Positions 6,207-12,335 of a stretch of DNA of 18,589 nucleotides are shown in pieces (positions within the stretch are counted from its first letter, which is position 1; each line of letters starts with the position of its first letter). This stretch comes from an uncultured Mollicutes bacterium. GTDB taxonomy: Bacteria > Bacillota_I > Bacilli_A > RFN20 > CAG-288. The notes below the pieces were generated by a model. The model was not told the origin of the DNA. It did not search any database and was given only the letters and a program-made list of their open reading frames with translations. Where the stretch lies: positions 1 to 18,589 of the forward strand of contig URQF01000018.1 of NCBI GenBank assembly GCA_900549915.1. The letters are read 5' to 3'. A program made the position numbers and the translations under genes.

Positions 6207-8093
6207 ATGGCGACGAACGACTTTTACTTCCAGTTTGAACAGCCAAAGCAACAACCGGAAAAGAAACTGGTTACCGGAACCCGGCTTGTTCTCGGGTACA
6301 TCGGTATCTTTTTGATTACCATCGGTTTTTTTGTCCTTTTGCCTCTGATTATGCTTGCTTTTTATCCAAAGGAATGGAAAGATTATCTTTCTTTTTTGAT
6401 TCCGGGTGGAACTTCGTTAGGACTTGGCAGGATCCTTGTTCTCTTGATTTTTAAGAAGCCAACTGGAAAAAGGACTTCTTTGCAGGCTCTTGGTATGTTG
6501 GTTGGCATCTGGATTCTTGCTATTTTGGCTTCTGCTGTTCCGTATCTTTTCTATGGATATACATTTCATCAAGCTCTTTATGAATCGGCATCCGGCTATG
6601 CGACGGCTGGTCTTACCATCATCGATTTTTCAAAAGAACTTTATTCCTTACCGAATGGAACCACGGATGTCTATCATCATTGTCTGTTCTTTCATCGGGC
6701 TTTGACTCAGTTTGTCGGAGGTATCGGCCTTGTCTTAACTGCTGCTTCTGCCTTCTCGGAAACTTCTGGATTGAATCTGTATCAATTAGAAGGACATAAC
6801 GATAAACTTCTTCCGAACCTTGCAAAATCAGCGCGCCTTATCTTTTCTATCTATCTTGCTTACAGGGTCTTTGGAAGGGTGCTTTATATTTCCTTTGGAG
6901 TCAAACCCTTCGATGCTCTCTGTCATTCGATTACGGCTCTAGCAACTGGCGGATTCTCAACGAAGGCAAATAGCATCAATTCTCTTTCTCTCGAAGTGTC
7001 TTTGAACGGACAGTGGAGAGGTATTGCTATAGAAATTGTCACCGAAGTCCTGAGGCTTCTTGGTGCTACGAACTTTAGGATTCATTATTCTTTGTTTAAG
7101 CGGAAATTCAAAATTCTTCGCCATTTTGAATTTGTTGTGTTCTTCTTGATTCTTTTGCTCGTCTGGCCTTTCATTATTGCTGGATTTTCTCAGTATTTTG
7201 GTGGAAATGTCGCAGCCGGCTTCCGTTACGGAACGTTTGAAAGGATCTCTGCACTTGCTGGTGCTGGCTTCCAGTCTGTAGATAGTTATCAAGCCCATGC
7301 TGTTAGGAATTCTGCTTTTGCCTCCTCTTCCTCTGGCTTCTATGGATTTACGTCTCTTGGTTCTCTTACCCCGGTTATGGCTATACAGGGATATACAAGC
7401 GGACAGAGGATCCGTTTCCCTACTTATGTGATCTTCCTTCTTACTGTGCTTAGGAGGACTGGTGGCCAGAATGGATCCACATCCGGTGCTATTAAGCAGC
7501 ATCGTATTGGTCTTGCTTTGGGAGATATTCTTTTCCATATCAAAGCCTCTCAGAGAAAGAACGGAGAAGAAGAGGTTCAGACCATCTATAAGTATGGAGT
7601 CAAGACCAGAGTTACCAAGGAAGAAGTATCCGAAGCCTGGACTTACATTGCTTCCTATACGATAGTGACGCTTTCTGGTGCTCTTCTTATGGCTTTGATT
7701 GCAAAACAGTGCAATTGGGCAAGAGGAGATAGGACCGGAGACACTTTTACTTTTAGTGACTGTCTCTTTGATTTTGCTTCTGCTATCGGCGGTGTTGGTC
7801 TCTCTACTGGAATCATCAATTACTCACGCTCTAGGACCGCTCCGGGCATTGCTGTTCTCTATATCGAGATGGTCGGAAGGTTATTAGGCCGTCTTGAGCT
7901 ATTTGTCTATGTGTCTCTCTTTGGAAAGAGGATTCGTTCTCTTAAGAACAGAAAGAATTCCTATAGCAAGAAGAATCTAGGACTAGCAAAAGCAGCACAG
8001 GAAGAGAGGAAAAAGAAAGACGAATTTGCTTCTACTGTTTCCGGGCAAGCCGGCAAAGAAAAAGACGATAATTCAAAATCGGATGAGAAATAA
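6207..8093 (+). CDS. trkH: TrkH-type potassium channel subunit
   Basis: This is the pore subunit of a Trk/Ktr potassium uptake system in the cell membrane. The 628-residue protein has extra N-terminal helices before the first pore loop, as in TrkH. Four pore-loop segments are visible: YATAGLT (131-137), ATGGFST (246-252), AGAGFQS (351-357) and GGVGLST (528-534). FVGGIGLVL (169-177) and GSTSGAIKQHRI (423-434) are family motifs. AGG stands at canonical Met sites, including residue 283 and residue 558 in the VG-AGG-LLGRLELF motif, while the adjacent conserved Arg is CGT. Two AGG codons at 220 and 224 would put arginines in a membrane helix if read as Arg. A charged cytoplasmic loop (about 446-475) and a Lys-rich tail of about 50 residues are longer than usual. 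AAGGGG precedes the ATG. Confidence 0.93.
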   Translation: MATNDFYFQFEQPKQQPEKKLVTGTRLVLGYIGIFLITIGFFVLLPLIMLAFYPKEWKDYLSFLIPGGTSLGLGRILVLLIFKKPTGKRTSLQALGMLVGIWILAILASAVPYLFYGYTFHQALYESASGYATAGLTIIDFSKELYSLPNGTTDVYHHCLFFHRALTQFVGGIGLVLTAASAFSETSGLNLYQLEGHNDKLLPNLAKSARLIFSIYLAYRVFGRVLYISFGVKPFDALCHSITALATGGFSTKANSINSLSLEVSLNGQWRGIAIEIVTEVLRLLGATNFRIHYSLFKRKFKILRHFEFVVFFLILLLVWPFIIAGFSQYFGGNVAAGFRYGTFERISALAGAGFQSVDSYQAHAVRNSAFASSSSGFYGFTSLGSLTPVMAIQGYTSGQRIRFPTYVIFLLTVLRRTGGQNGSTSGAIKQHRIGLALGDILFHIKASQRKNGEEEVQTIYKYGVKTRVTKEEVSEAWTYIASYTIVTLSGALLMALIAKQCNWARGDRTGDTFTFSDCLFDFASAIGGVGLSTGIINYSRSRTAPGIAVLYIEMVGRLLGRLELFVYVSLFGKRIRSLKNRKNSYSKKNLGLAKAAQEERKKKDEFASTVSGQAGKEKDDNSKSDEK

Positions 8094-8251
8094 AGTTCCT
8101 GTTTAGAAGGATATATATTTTTTTCCGATAAGATTCTGATATGTTGTCGATTTGCACGAATATTCTTGCGATGGACTTGAGTTTATCTGGGAAAGAGGGA
8201 TGGATAGTAAAAGGAGAACAAGACTCTTCTTTGTGGTTTAATGCAAGAATA

Positions 8252-8292
8252 AAAAAGGACAATTCCAGAAGATTACTGGGGTTGTCCTTTTT
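8252..8292. terminator. Bidirectional terminator between trkH and the DtxR-family gene
   Basis: AAAAAGGACAA (8252-8262) pairs with TTGTCCTTTTT (8282-8292); the inner CCAG and CTGG extend the stem through G-T pairs. There is a T-run on either strand, so it serves both the trk operon and the opposing regulator gene. I see no gene in 8094-8251. Confidence 0.85.
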
Positions 8293-8295
8293 CTG

Positions 8296-8673
8296 TTACT
8301 TTAATTCTGTAAGGTAATATTTTTTCCTTGCTTGGAAGGTTTCTTCGCTGAGATCGTGTTCTACTTTGCAGGCATCCTCGTAGGCGGTTTCCTTGGGAAC
8401 TCCAATGGCAATGAAAATGCCACCGATAACCTGATGCCGTTCATATATCTTTTTGGCAATCTTCCTGCCTTCCTCTGTTAAGGTGAGAACCTGTTTTTCT
8501 CCAACGGAGACAAGTCCGCTATCCTCGAGCTTTTTTAATGCAATGGAAACACTCGCTTTGGAATAGCCCATCGATTCAGCAATATCGACTGCATGAACGT
8601 GTGAATTTCCGCTTTCCTGAAGCATTAAGATTCGTTCAAGATAATCTTCTTTTGACTCGTTTGTTGTAATCAT
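8296..8673 (-). CDS. DtxR/MntR-family metal-dependent transcriptional repressor
   Basis: This 125-residue regulator has an N-terminal winged helix (about 5-70: EDYLERIL, the AESMGYSKASVSIALKKLEDSGLV recognition region, LTEEG) and a dimerisation/metal domain (71-125: IYERH, AYEDACKVEHDLS). Candidate metal ligands are D10, E13, H80, C102, E105 and H106. C102-E105-H106 matches the DtxR iron-repressor site, whereas D10 matches the manganese sensor MntR. It lacks the C-terminal SH3 domain of full DtxR, as is usual for short Firmicutes members. AGG codons at residues 70 and 116 fit Met. With the HMA gene it faces the feo operon, and two palindromic sites lie between, so it is the likely iron-responsive repressor of both arms. 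There is no ribosome binding site before its ATG. Confidence 0.9.
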   Translation of the reverse strand: MITTNESKEDYLERILMLQESGNSHVHAVDIAESMGYSKASVSIALKKLEDSGLVSVGEKQVLTLTEEGRKIAKKIYERHQVIGGIFIAIGVPKETAYEDACKVEHDLSEETFQARKKYYLTELK

Positions 8674-8679
8674 AACAAT

Positions 8680-8708
8680 ATGATAAAAGGAAAAGAAAAG
8701 TTATTCAA
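8680..8708 (-). promoter_or_regulatory. Promoter placing the repressor mRNA start at its ATG
   Basis: On the minus strand TTGAAT (8703-8708) and TATCAT (8680-8685) are 17 bases apart. Only 6 bases separate the -10 box from the ATG of the repressor, so transcription should begin at or next to the start codon. This fits the absence of a ribosome binding site. The gene may also be read through from the HMA gene, 44 bases upstream. Confidence 0.55.
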
Positions 8709-8717
8709 GCAATGCGC

Positions 8718-8993
8718 TCATTTAGAACGAAACTTCTTCTTTAAACGGTACGAAAAAGATTCCTTGACTCCTTCTTCGTAGGTGATTCCAAGTAGCTTGT
8801 ATCCAGAACCACTGAGTGCACTCTCGGCTTCTTCCTTATTTATTTTATTGTCCGAACAGATAATGGAAGTGTTTTTTCTTGCACTGCTTTTAACATCCAC
8901 TGCTTCTTTAATGTGGTCTAGAAGCAGACGGTTGACATGGGCTTCGCATTCGGGACATTTCCTCCCATCGATGGATAAAACTGTTTTTGTCAT
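8718..8993 (-). CDS. HMA-domain metal-binding protein
   Basis: The 91-residue product starts with a heavy-metal-associated domain of the CopZ/MerP type: SIDG-AGG-KCPECEAHVNRLL. With AGG read as Met (codon 8961-8963) this becomes the canonical GMxCxxC motif, with Cys ligands at about 13 and 16; the standard code would destroy the invariant Met. The domain runs to about residue 70 and is followed by a basic tail (SYRLKKKFRSK). ATG 8991-8993 is chosen because AGGAGA (9001-9006) lies directly upstream; an earlier in-frame start would run back through the promoter. It is the first gene of the leftward arm of the feo locus, upstream of the repressor. The CxxC pair could carry iron, copper or zinc; its location suggests a link with iron uptake, but the sequence does not tell which metal. 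Confidence 0.82.
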   Translation of the reverse strand: MTKTVLSIDGRKCPECEAHVNRLLLDHIKEAVDVKSSARKNTSIICSDNKINKEEAESALSGSGYKLLGITYEEGVKESFSYRLKKKFRSK

Positions 8994-9011
8994 AGGTAAA
9001 TCTCCTTTGCT

Positions 9012-9027
9012 GTTAGTATACACTAAT
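9012..9027. promoter_or_regulatory. Operator 1, palindromic metal-repressor site
   Basis: GTTAGTATACACTAAT has arms GTTAG and CTAAT around 6 bases, the same geometry as operator 2. The core TTAGT...ACTAA is a perfect inverted pair and resembles DtxR/IdeR/MntR boxes, which also have TTAG and CTAA arms. It covers the -10 box of the leftward promoter, so binding would block the HMA-repressor arm. Confidence 0.7.
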
Positions 9028-9043
9028 TTTTTGTTGACAATAA
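9015..9043 (-). promoter_or_regulatory. Leftward promoter for the HMA-repressor arm
   Basis: On the minus strand a TATACT -10 box lies at 9015-9020, inside operator 1. The -35 region is weak (TTATTG at a 17-base spacing). The start would be near 9008, just before the AGGAGA ribosome binding site. Confidence 0.5.
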
Positions 9044-9062
9044 GAAACAACGGTCTTAGAAT
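9034..9062 (+). promoter_or_regulatory. Rightward promoter of the feo operon
   Basis: A consensus TTGACA at 9034-9039 and TAGAAT at 9057-9062 are separated by 17 bases. The predicted start, near 9069, abuts operator 2. Being near-consensus, the promoter probably needs a repressor to hold it down. Confidence 0.82.
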
Positions 9063-9069
9063 ATCATAC

Positions 9070-9085
9070 GTTAGCTACCACTAAC
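9070..9085. promoter_or_regulatory. Operator 2 at the feo transcription start
   Basis: GTTAGCTACCACTAAC has arms GTTAG and CTAAC around 6 bases and shares GTTAG, CACTAA and spacing with operator 1. It covers the predicted feo start site, a position from which a bound repressor blocks polymerase. The DtxR-family protein encoded at 8296-8673 is the obvious candidate. Confidence 0.72.
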
Positions 9086-9103
9086 AAATTCATAGGAGGG
9101 TTC

Positions 9104-9331
9104 ATGATGCCATTATTCTTAGCAGAAAATGAAAAGAACTATCGTATTATGCATGTCTCTGCAGCACTAGACAGGAAAAAACACCTGGCAAGTCTTGGAG
9201 TTGTCGAAGGACAGGAATTCCATGTTCTGTCTCAGGAAGCAAGCGGAACGATTGTTCGCATCGGAGATACCCGCCTAGCGTTAGATCGCCAAATTGCATC
9301 ACGTATTAGCGTAGAAGAAAGGACCGAATAG
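9104..9331 (+). CDS. feoA: FeoA-domain protein, first copy
   Basis: FeoA proteins are small SH3-like cytosolic partners of the FeoB ferrous iron transporter. The 75-residue product covers the fold: HLASLGVVEGQEF (about 26-38), then SGTIVRIGDTRLALDRQIASRI (about 47-68), the usual end of the domain. The start is ATG 9104 or 9107; AGGAGG (9094-9099) is 4 or 7 bases away, so 9107 may be the one used. One AGG codon (residue 24) precedes the conserved helix. It differs strongly from the next FeoA, which suggests different roles rather than a recent duplication. Confidence 0.88.
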   Translation: MMPLFLAENEKNYRIMHVSAALDRKKHLASLGVVEGQEFHVLSQEASGTIVRIGDTRLALDRQIASRISVEERTE

Positions 9332-9334
9332 CTT

Positions 9335-9619
9335 ATGGAAAAGGCAAAAGACGAACTGAAAATCGGTGACTTTGTAACGCTCGACCAGTTACCGGTCGGT
9401 GCCAGCGGAGTTATCGAGAAGGTTTCCGGCGAAGGACGCCTTCGCCGGAGAATCTTCGACAGGGGACTTACTCCAGGTGCAGAAGTCTTCCTTCGTAAGA
9501 AAGCGCCGCTTGGAGATCCGGTGGAGATTACTCTCCGCGGATATGAACTCACGCTTCGTAAGAGCGAAGCTGAGAATGTGAACAGGAAAATCACTGCTCT
9601 CACTAGTGACGAGGAGTAA
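9335..9619 (+). CDS. feoA: FeoA-domain protein, second copy
   Basis: This 94-residue FeoA has the better preserved motifs: the LPVGASGVIEKV entry (19-30), RRRIFD-x-GLTPG (37-48), KAPLGDPVEITLRGYELTLRKSEAENV (about 55-81). Residue 43 (codon 9461-9463) is AGG at the near-invariant Met of the MGLTPG motif, while the flanking conserved Arg residues use CGC, CGG and AGA. It begins 3 bases after the first feoA and ends 6 bases before feoB, whose ribosome binding site GAGGAG lies inside its last codons. A pair of FeoA proteins ahead of FeoB is known in several Firmicutes. Confidence 0.93.
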   Translation: MEKAKDELKIGDFVTLDQLPVGASGVIEKVSGEGRLRRRIFDRGLTPGAEVFLRKKAPLGDPVEITLRGYELTLRKSEAENVNRKITALTSDEE

Positions 9620-9625
9620 TCATTC

Positions 9626-11989
9626 ATGGAAGAAAAGAAATTAACCTTTGCCCTTGCCGGCAACCCGAACTGCGGCAAAACAACCCTTTTCAACTCTTTG
9701 ACAGGATCAACTGCCTATGTTGGAAACTGGCCGGGTGTTACTGTTGAAAAACGGGAAGGAACTTATCAGAACAAGGAAGTCGGAAAAGCGGAGATTGTTG
9801 ACCTCCCTGGTATCTATTCCAGGAGTCCGTACACTCCGGAAGAAGTTATCTCCCGTAACTTCATCTTAGAAGAGCATCCGGATTGCGTCATCAATGTTAT
9901 TGATGCCACCAACCTCGAACGTAACCTTTATAGGACCACTCAGATTCTTGAAAGGGATGTTCCTGTTGTTATTGCGTTAAACAGGATGGATGCCTTAAAA
10001 GATACTGGCGTAACCATCGACTCCAAAGAACTGAGCAAACGACTTGGTGTTCCGGTTGTTGAAATCTCCGCTCTTCATCGTACAAACCTTGATGAACTTA
10101 GGAAACAGGCAATTGAAACTGCTAAGACCAAACGTCAAGGAAAGTTGGGCTGGGCAGGTGGAAATCTGAATGCAACCTTGGAACAAGCCAAGAAGGTGTA
10201 TGCAGATGAAAATATCGAGAATCCTCTCTTCCATGCTGTCAAAGCGTTAGAGGGAGATGAAATCGAGCAGCAGAAGAACAAGGCTGCTTATGGAGCTGTT
10301 AGCAAGCTTGGTGTTACTGCTGAAGACTTCGAGGCGAATAGTGCTGATCTTCGTTACAAGTATATCAGCAAACAATTAGAGGGCTGCCGGAAAGGCGCAC
10401 CGATTAAGGAAAGCAAGAAGCTGTCCTTATCCGATAAGATTGATAAAGTCTTGACGAATAAGTGGGCTGCCTTCCCAATCAGGATTGTCAGGCTCTTCTT
10501 AGTCTTCCACTTCACTTTCTCTGATGATCTCTTCTATTTACATGCTAGGGGTGTCAATTTCGGAGAAGGCTATCACGGATTGATTAAGATTACTGTCGGT
10601 GATGGCAATCCAACCGCTGTCTTCGATGGGCTCTTCTGGTCCGATGGTGGTCTCCATTCGATTGGTACCTTCTTCCAAAGCTTGATTGGTGATGGAAACG
10701 ATAATGGATTACAAGGTCTTATCTGCCTTGCCATTCAGAAGGGACTTGTCGCTGCCGGCTCACCGGAATGGCTGACTAGCTTTATCTACGATGGTATCTT
10801 AAATGGTATCTCCGCCGTTATCGGATTCGTTCCGCTTATCAGGGTCCTCTTCGCATTCTTCTCTTTAAGGGAAGATTCTGGTTACAGGGCTCGTATTGCC
10901 TTCGTTCTGGATCGTGCCTTCCGTCGTTTCGGTGTTTCCGGACGTGCCTTTATTCCTAGGATCATGGGTCTTGGATGTGGTGTTCCGGCTATTATCAATA
11001 CTCGTACGCTTGCCTCTGATAAGGAAAGAACAAAGACAAGGCGTGTCATTCCGTTCTTCACCTGCGGTGCAAAGGCAACCTTCCTTTCTGTTATTGCCGC
11101 TGCCGTTGCTGAAGCTGCTGGCTTCGATGGTGGATTATTCACTTTCTTAGTTTATAGGCTTGGATTTGTCATTGCGATTGTTGCTGTTATCGCAAGGAAC
11201 GAAACCACTCAGCGTGAGAAGGTTCCTCCGTTCATTAGGGAGCTTCCGAGCTACCATCTTCCGCAAGCTCATGCTCTTCTTATCCATGTCTGGGACAAAG
11301 GAAAGCATTATATCAAGAAAGCCTTCACGATTATCTTTGCTTCTACCGTTCTGATCTGGTTCTTACAGTCGTTCACTCCGACCTGGCAATTCATTCCTGG
11401 CACGGAAGGTGTCTTAGATGATTCTGCTTCTATCCTCTGCCACATTGGTCAGATTATCGCTCCAATCTTCACTCCGATGGGATTTGGAAACGTACAGGGC
11501 GGAAGCCTTGCCTGGACCTTCGCTGTCAGCTCTATTCAGGGTATTGTTGCAAAGGAAGCTGTCACGTCTACGATGGAACAGCTCTCTTCTATGGCTCAGG
11601 TTCGTAGCATCTTAGCTGCAAATGGTATTGAAGCTGTTGGCGGATTCGCTGACATTGTCAAAGCTGCCCAGCTTACCTCTACTGGTGCTCATACAATTGA
11701 TACTGCTTCTCTTACTGCCTTTGCTGTTTTCAACAGGACGACGATTCCTTGCTTTGCTTCTGTTGCAACAAGGAAAGGAGAGTCTGTCAACCGCAAGTCC
11801 TATCTTGGAACTCTTGCCTTCTGGGTTGTCACTTCCTATGTCATGGGCTGCCTCACCTACATCTCCATCGAATGGACCTGGACTCTTGGTATCACTCTGC
11901 CTGTCATTGTCTTAGCTCTTGTCGGACTTCACTTCTACAACAAGAACTATTGGAAGAAACAGGCAGCTAAGGACGCTGCTGCTGCATGA
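9626..11989 (+). CDS. feoB: Ferrous iron transporter FeoB
   Basis: FeoB is the GTP-controlled membrane permease for Fe(II). The 787-residue protein has an N-terminal G domain with G1 GNPNCGKTT (12-20), G2 GVTVEK (37-42), G3 DLPG (59-62), G4 at 119-122 and G5 SAL (148-150), then a helical spacer and the membrane part (about 275-780) with EDSGY, FIPxIMGLGCGVPAI and CGAKATF core motifs. G4 reads N-AGG-M-D, and FeoB normally has NMMD. AGG also sits at the Met of EDSGYMAR, FIPMxMG and YSMSPY. By hand count there are 18 AGG and 7 ATG codons, and true Arg (DRAFRRFGVSGR) is all CGT. The protein is slightly longer than usual; a Gly/Asp-rich insert (about 310-365) follows the first membrane helix. The stop overlaps the start of the next gene (ATGA). 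Confidence 0.96.
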   Translation: MEEKKLTFALAGNPNCGKTTLFNSLTGSTAYVGNWPGVTVEKREGTYQNKEVGKAEIVDLPGIYSRSPYTPEEVISRNFILEEHPDCVINVIDATNLERNLYRTTQILERDVPVVIALNRMDALKDTGVTIDSKELSKRLGVPVVEISALHRTNLDELRKQAIETAKTKRQGKLGWAGGNLNATLEQAKKVYADENIENPLFHAVKALEGDEIEQQKNKAAYGAVSKLGVTAEDFEANSADLRYKYISKQLEGCRKGAPIKESKKLSLSDKIDKVLTNKWAAFPIRIVRLFLVFHFTFSDDLFYLHARGVNFGEGYHGLIKITVGDGNPTAVFDGLFWSDGGLHSIGTFFQSLIGDGNDNGLQGLICLAIQKGLVAAGSPEWLTSFIYDGILNGISAVIGFVPLIRVLFAFFSLREDSGYRARIAFVLDRAFRRFGVSGRAFIPRIMGLGCGVPAIINTRTLASDKERTKTRRVIPFFTCGAKATFLSVIAAAVAEAAGFDGGLFTFLVYRLGFVIAIVAVIARNETTQREKVPPFIRELPSYHLPQAHALLIHVWDKGKHYIKKAFTIIFASTVLIWFLQSFTPTWQFIPGTEGVLDDSASILCHIGQIIAPIFTPMGFGNVQGGSLAWTFAVSSIQGIVAKEAVTSTMEQLSSMAQVRSILAANGIEAVGGFADIVKAAQLTSTGAHTIDTASLTAFAVFNRTTIPCFASVATRKGESVNRKSYLGTLAFWVVTSYVMGCLTYISIEWTWTLGITLPVIVLALVGLHFYNKNYWKKQAAKDAAAA

Positions 11990-12249
11990 TTCTTTCATCT
12001 TTCCTTGCACTGACAATCACCATTCTAGCTGTCGTACTTGCTGCTTTCCTTGTTGTTATCATCTATCTTGCCTATCGTAAAAGCAAAGGTCATCGTCTTA
12101 CGGAAGACGAAGATCCGAAGGAAGAGAGGAAGTACTTAAGGCTCCGATACAAAGGAGAAAAGAAAAGACAGCAGAAGAAGGCGTTAAAGAAAAAACGCCA
12201 GCTTGAGAAAAGGGATAAAAAAGAATCCAATAAGAAAGCTGATAACTGA
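11986..12249 (+). CDS. Small single-pass membrane protein with Lys-rich tail, last feo gene
   Basis: The 87-residue product has one membrane helix (about 4-30) followed by a highly charged Lys/Arg/Glu-rich cytoplasmic tail likely to form a helix or coiled coil (about 45-85). Its ATG overlaps the feoB stop in ATGA, so it is translationally coupled to FeoB. FeoC or the FeoB-associated Cys-rich membrane protein often occupies this place, but here there is no Cys and no winged helix. I do not recognise the family. A role in anchoring or stabilising FeoB is inferred from coupling alone. AGG codons in the tail are read as Met. Confidence 0.78.
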   Translation: MILSSFLALTITILAVVLAAFLVVIIYLAYRKSKGHRLTEDEDPKEERKYLRLRYKGEKKRQQKKALKKKRQLEKRDKKESNKKADN

Positions 12250-12278
12250 CTCATTTCAGTTACATACCTCCAATAAAG

Positions 12279-12312
12279 AAAATCCGGCAGAACAACCGCT
12301 GCCGGATTTTTC
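12279..12312. terminator. Bidirectional terminator after the feo operon
   Basis: AATCCGGCAG (12281-12290) pairs with CTGCCGGATT (12299-12308) around an 8-base loop, followed by TTTTC on the plus strand and preceded by an A-rich run, so it can also end the opposing ABC-type gene. Confidence 0.88.
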
Positions 12313-12335
12313 AATGTCCGTAAATCCGATGAATA

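Noticed and set aside
6957..7538. 193-codon minus-strand frame inside trkH
   Set aside because: It is antisense to a clearly real membrane protein and has no recognisable domain. Long antisense frames are expected from the codon bias here.
8142..8308. Short plus-strand frame after trkH
   Set aside because: It runs through the terminator and into the opposing gene, lacks a ribosome binding site, and has no protein-like features.
8994..9050. N-terminal extension of the HMA protein
   Set aside because: It would translate through operator 1, the -10 box and the ribosome binding site. ATG 8991-8993 follows AGGAGA.
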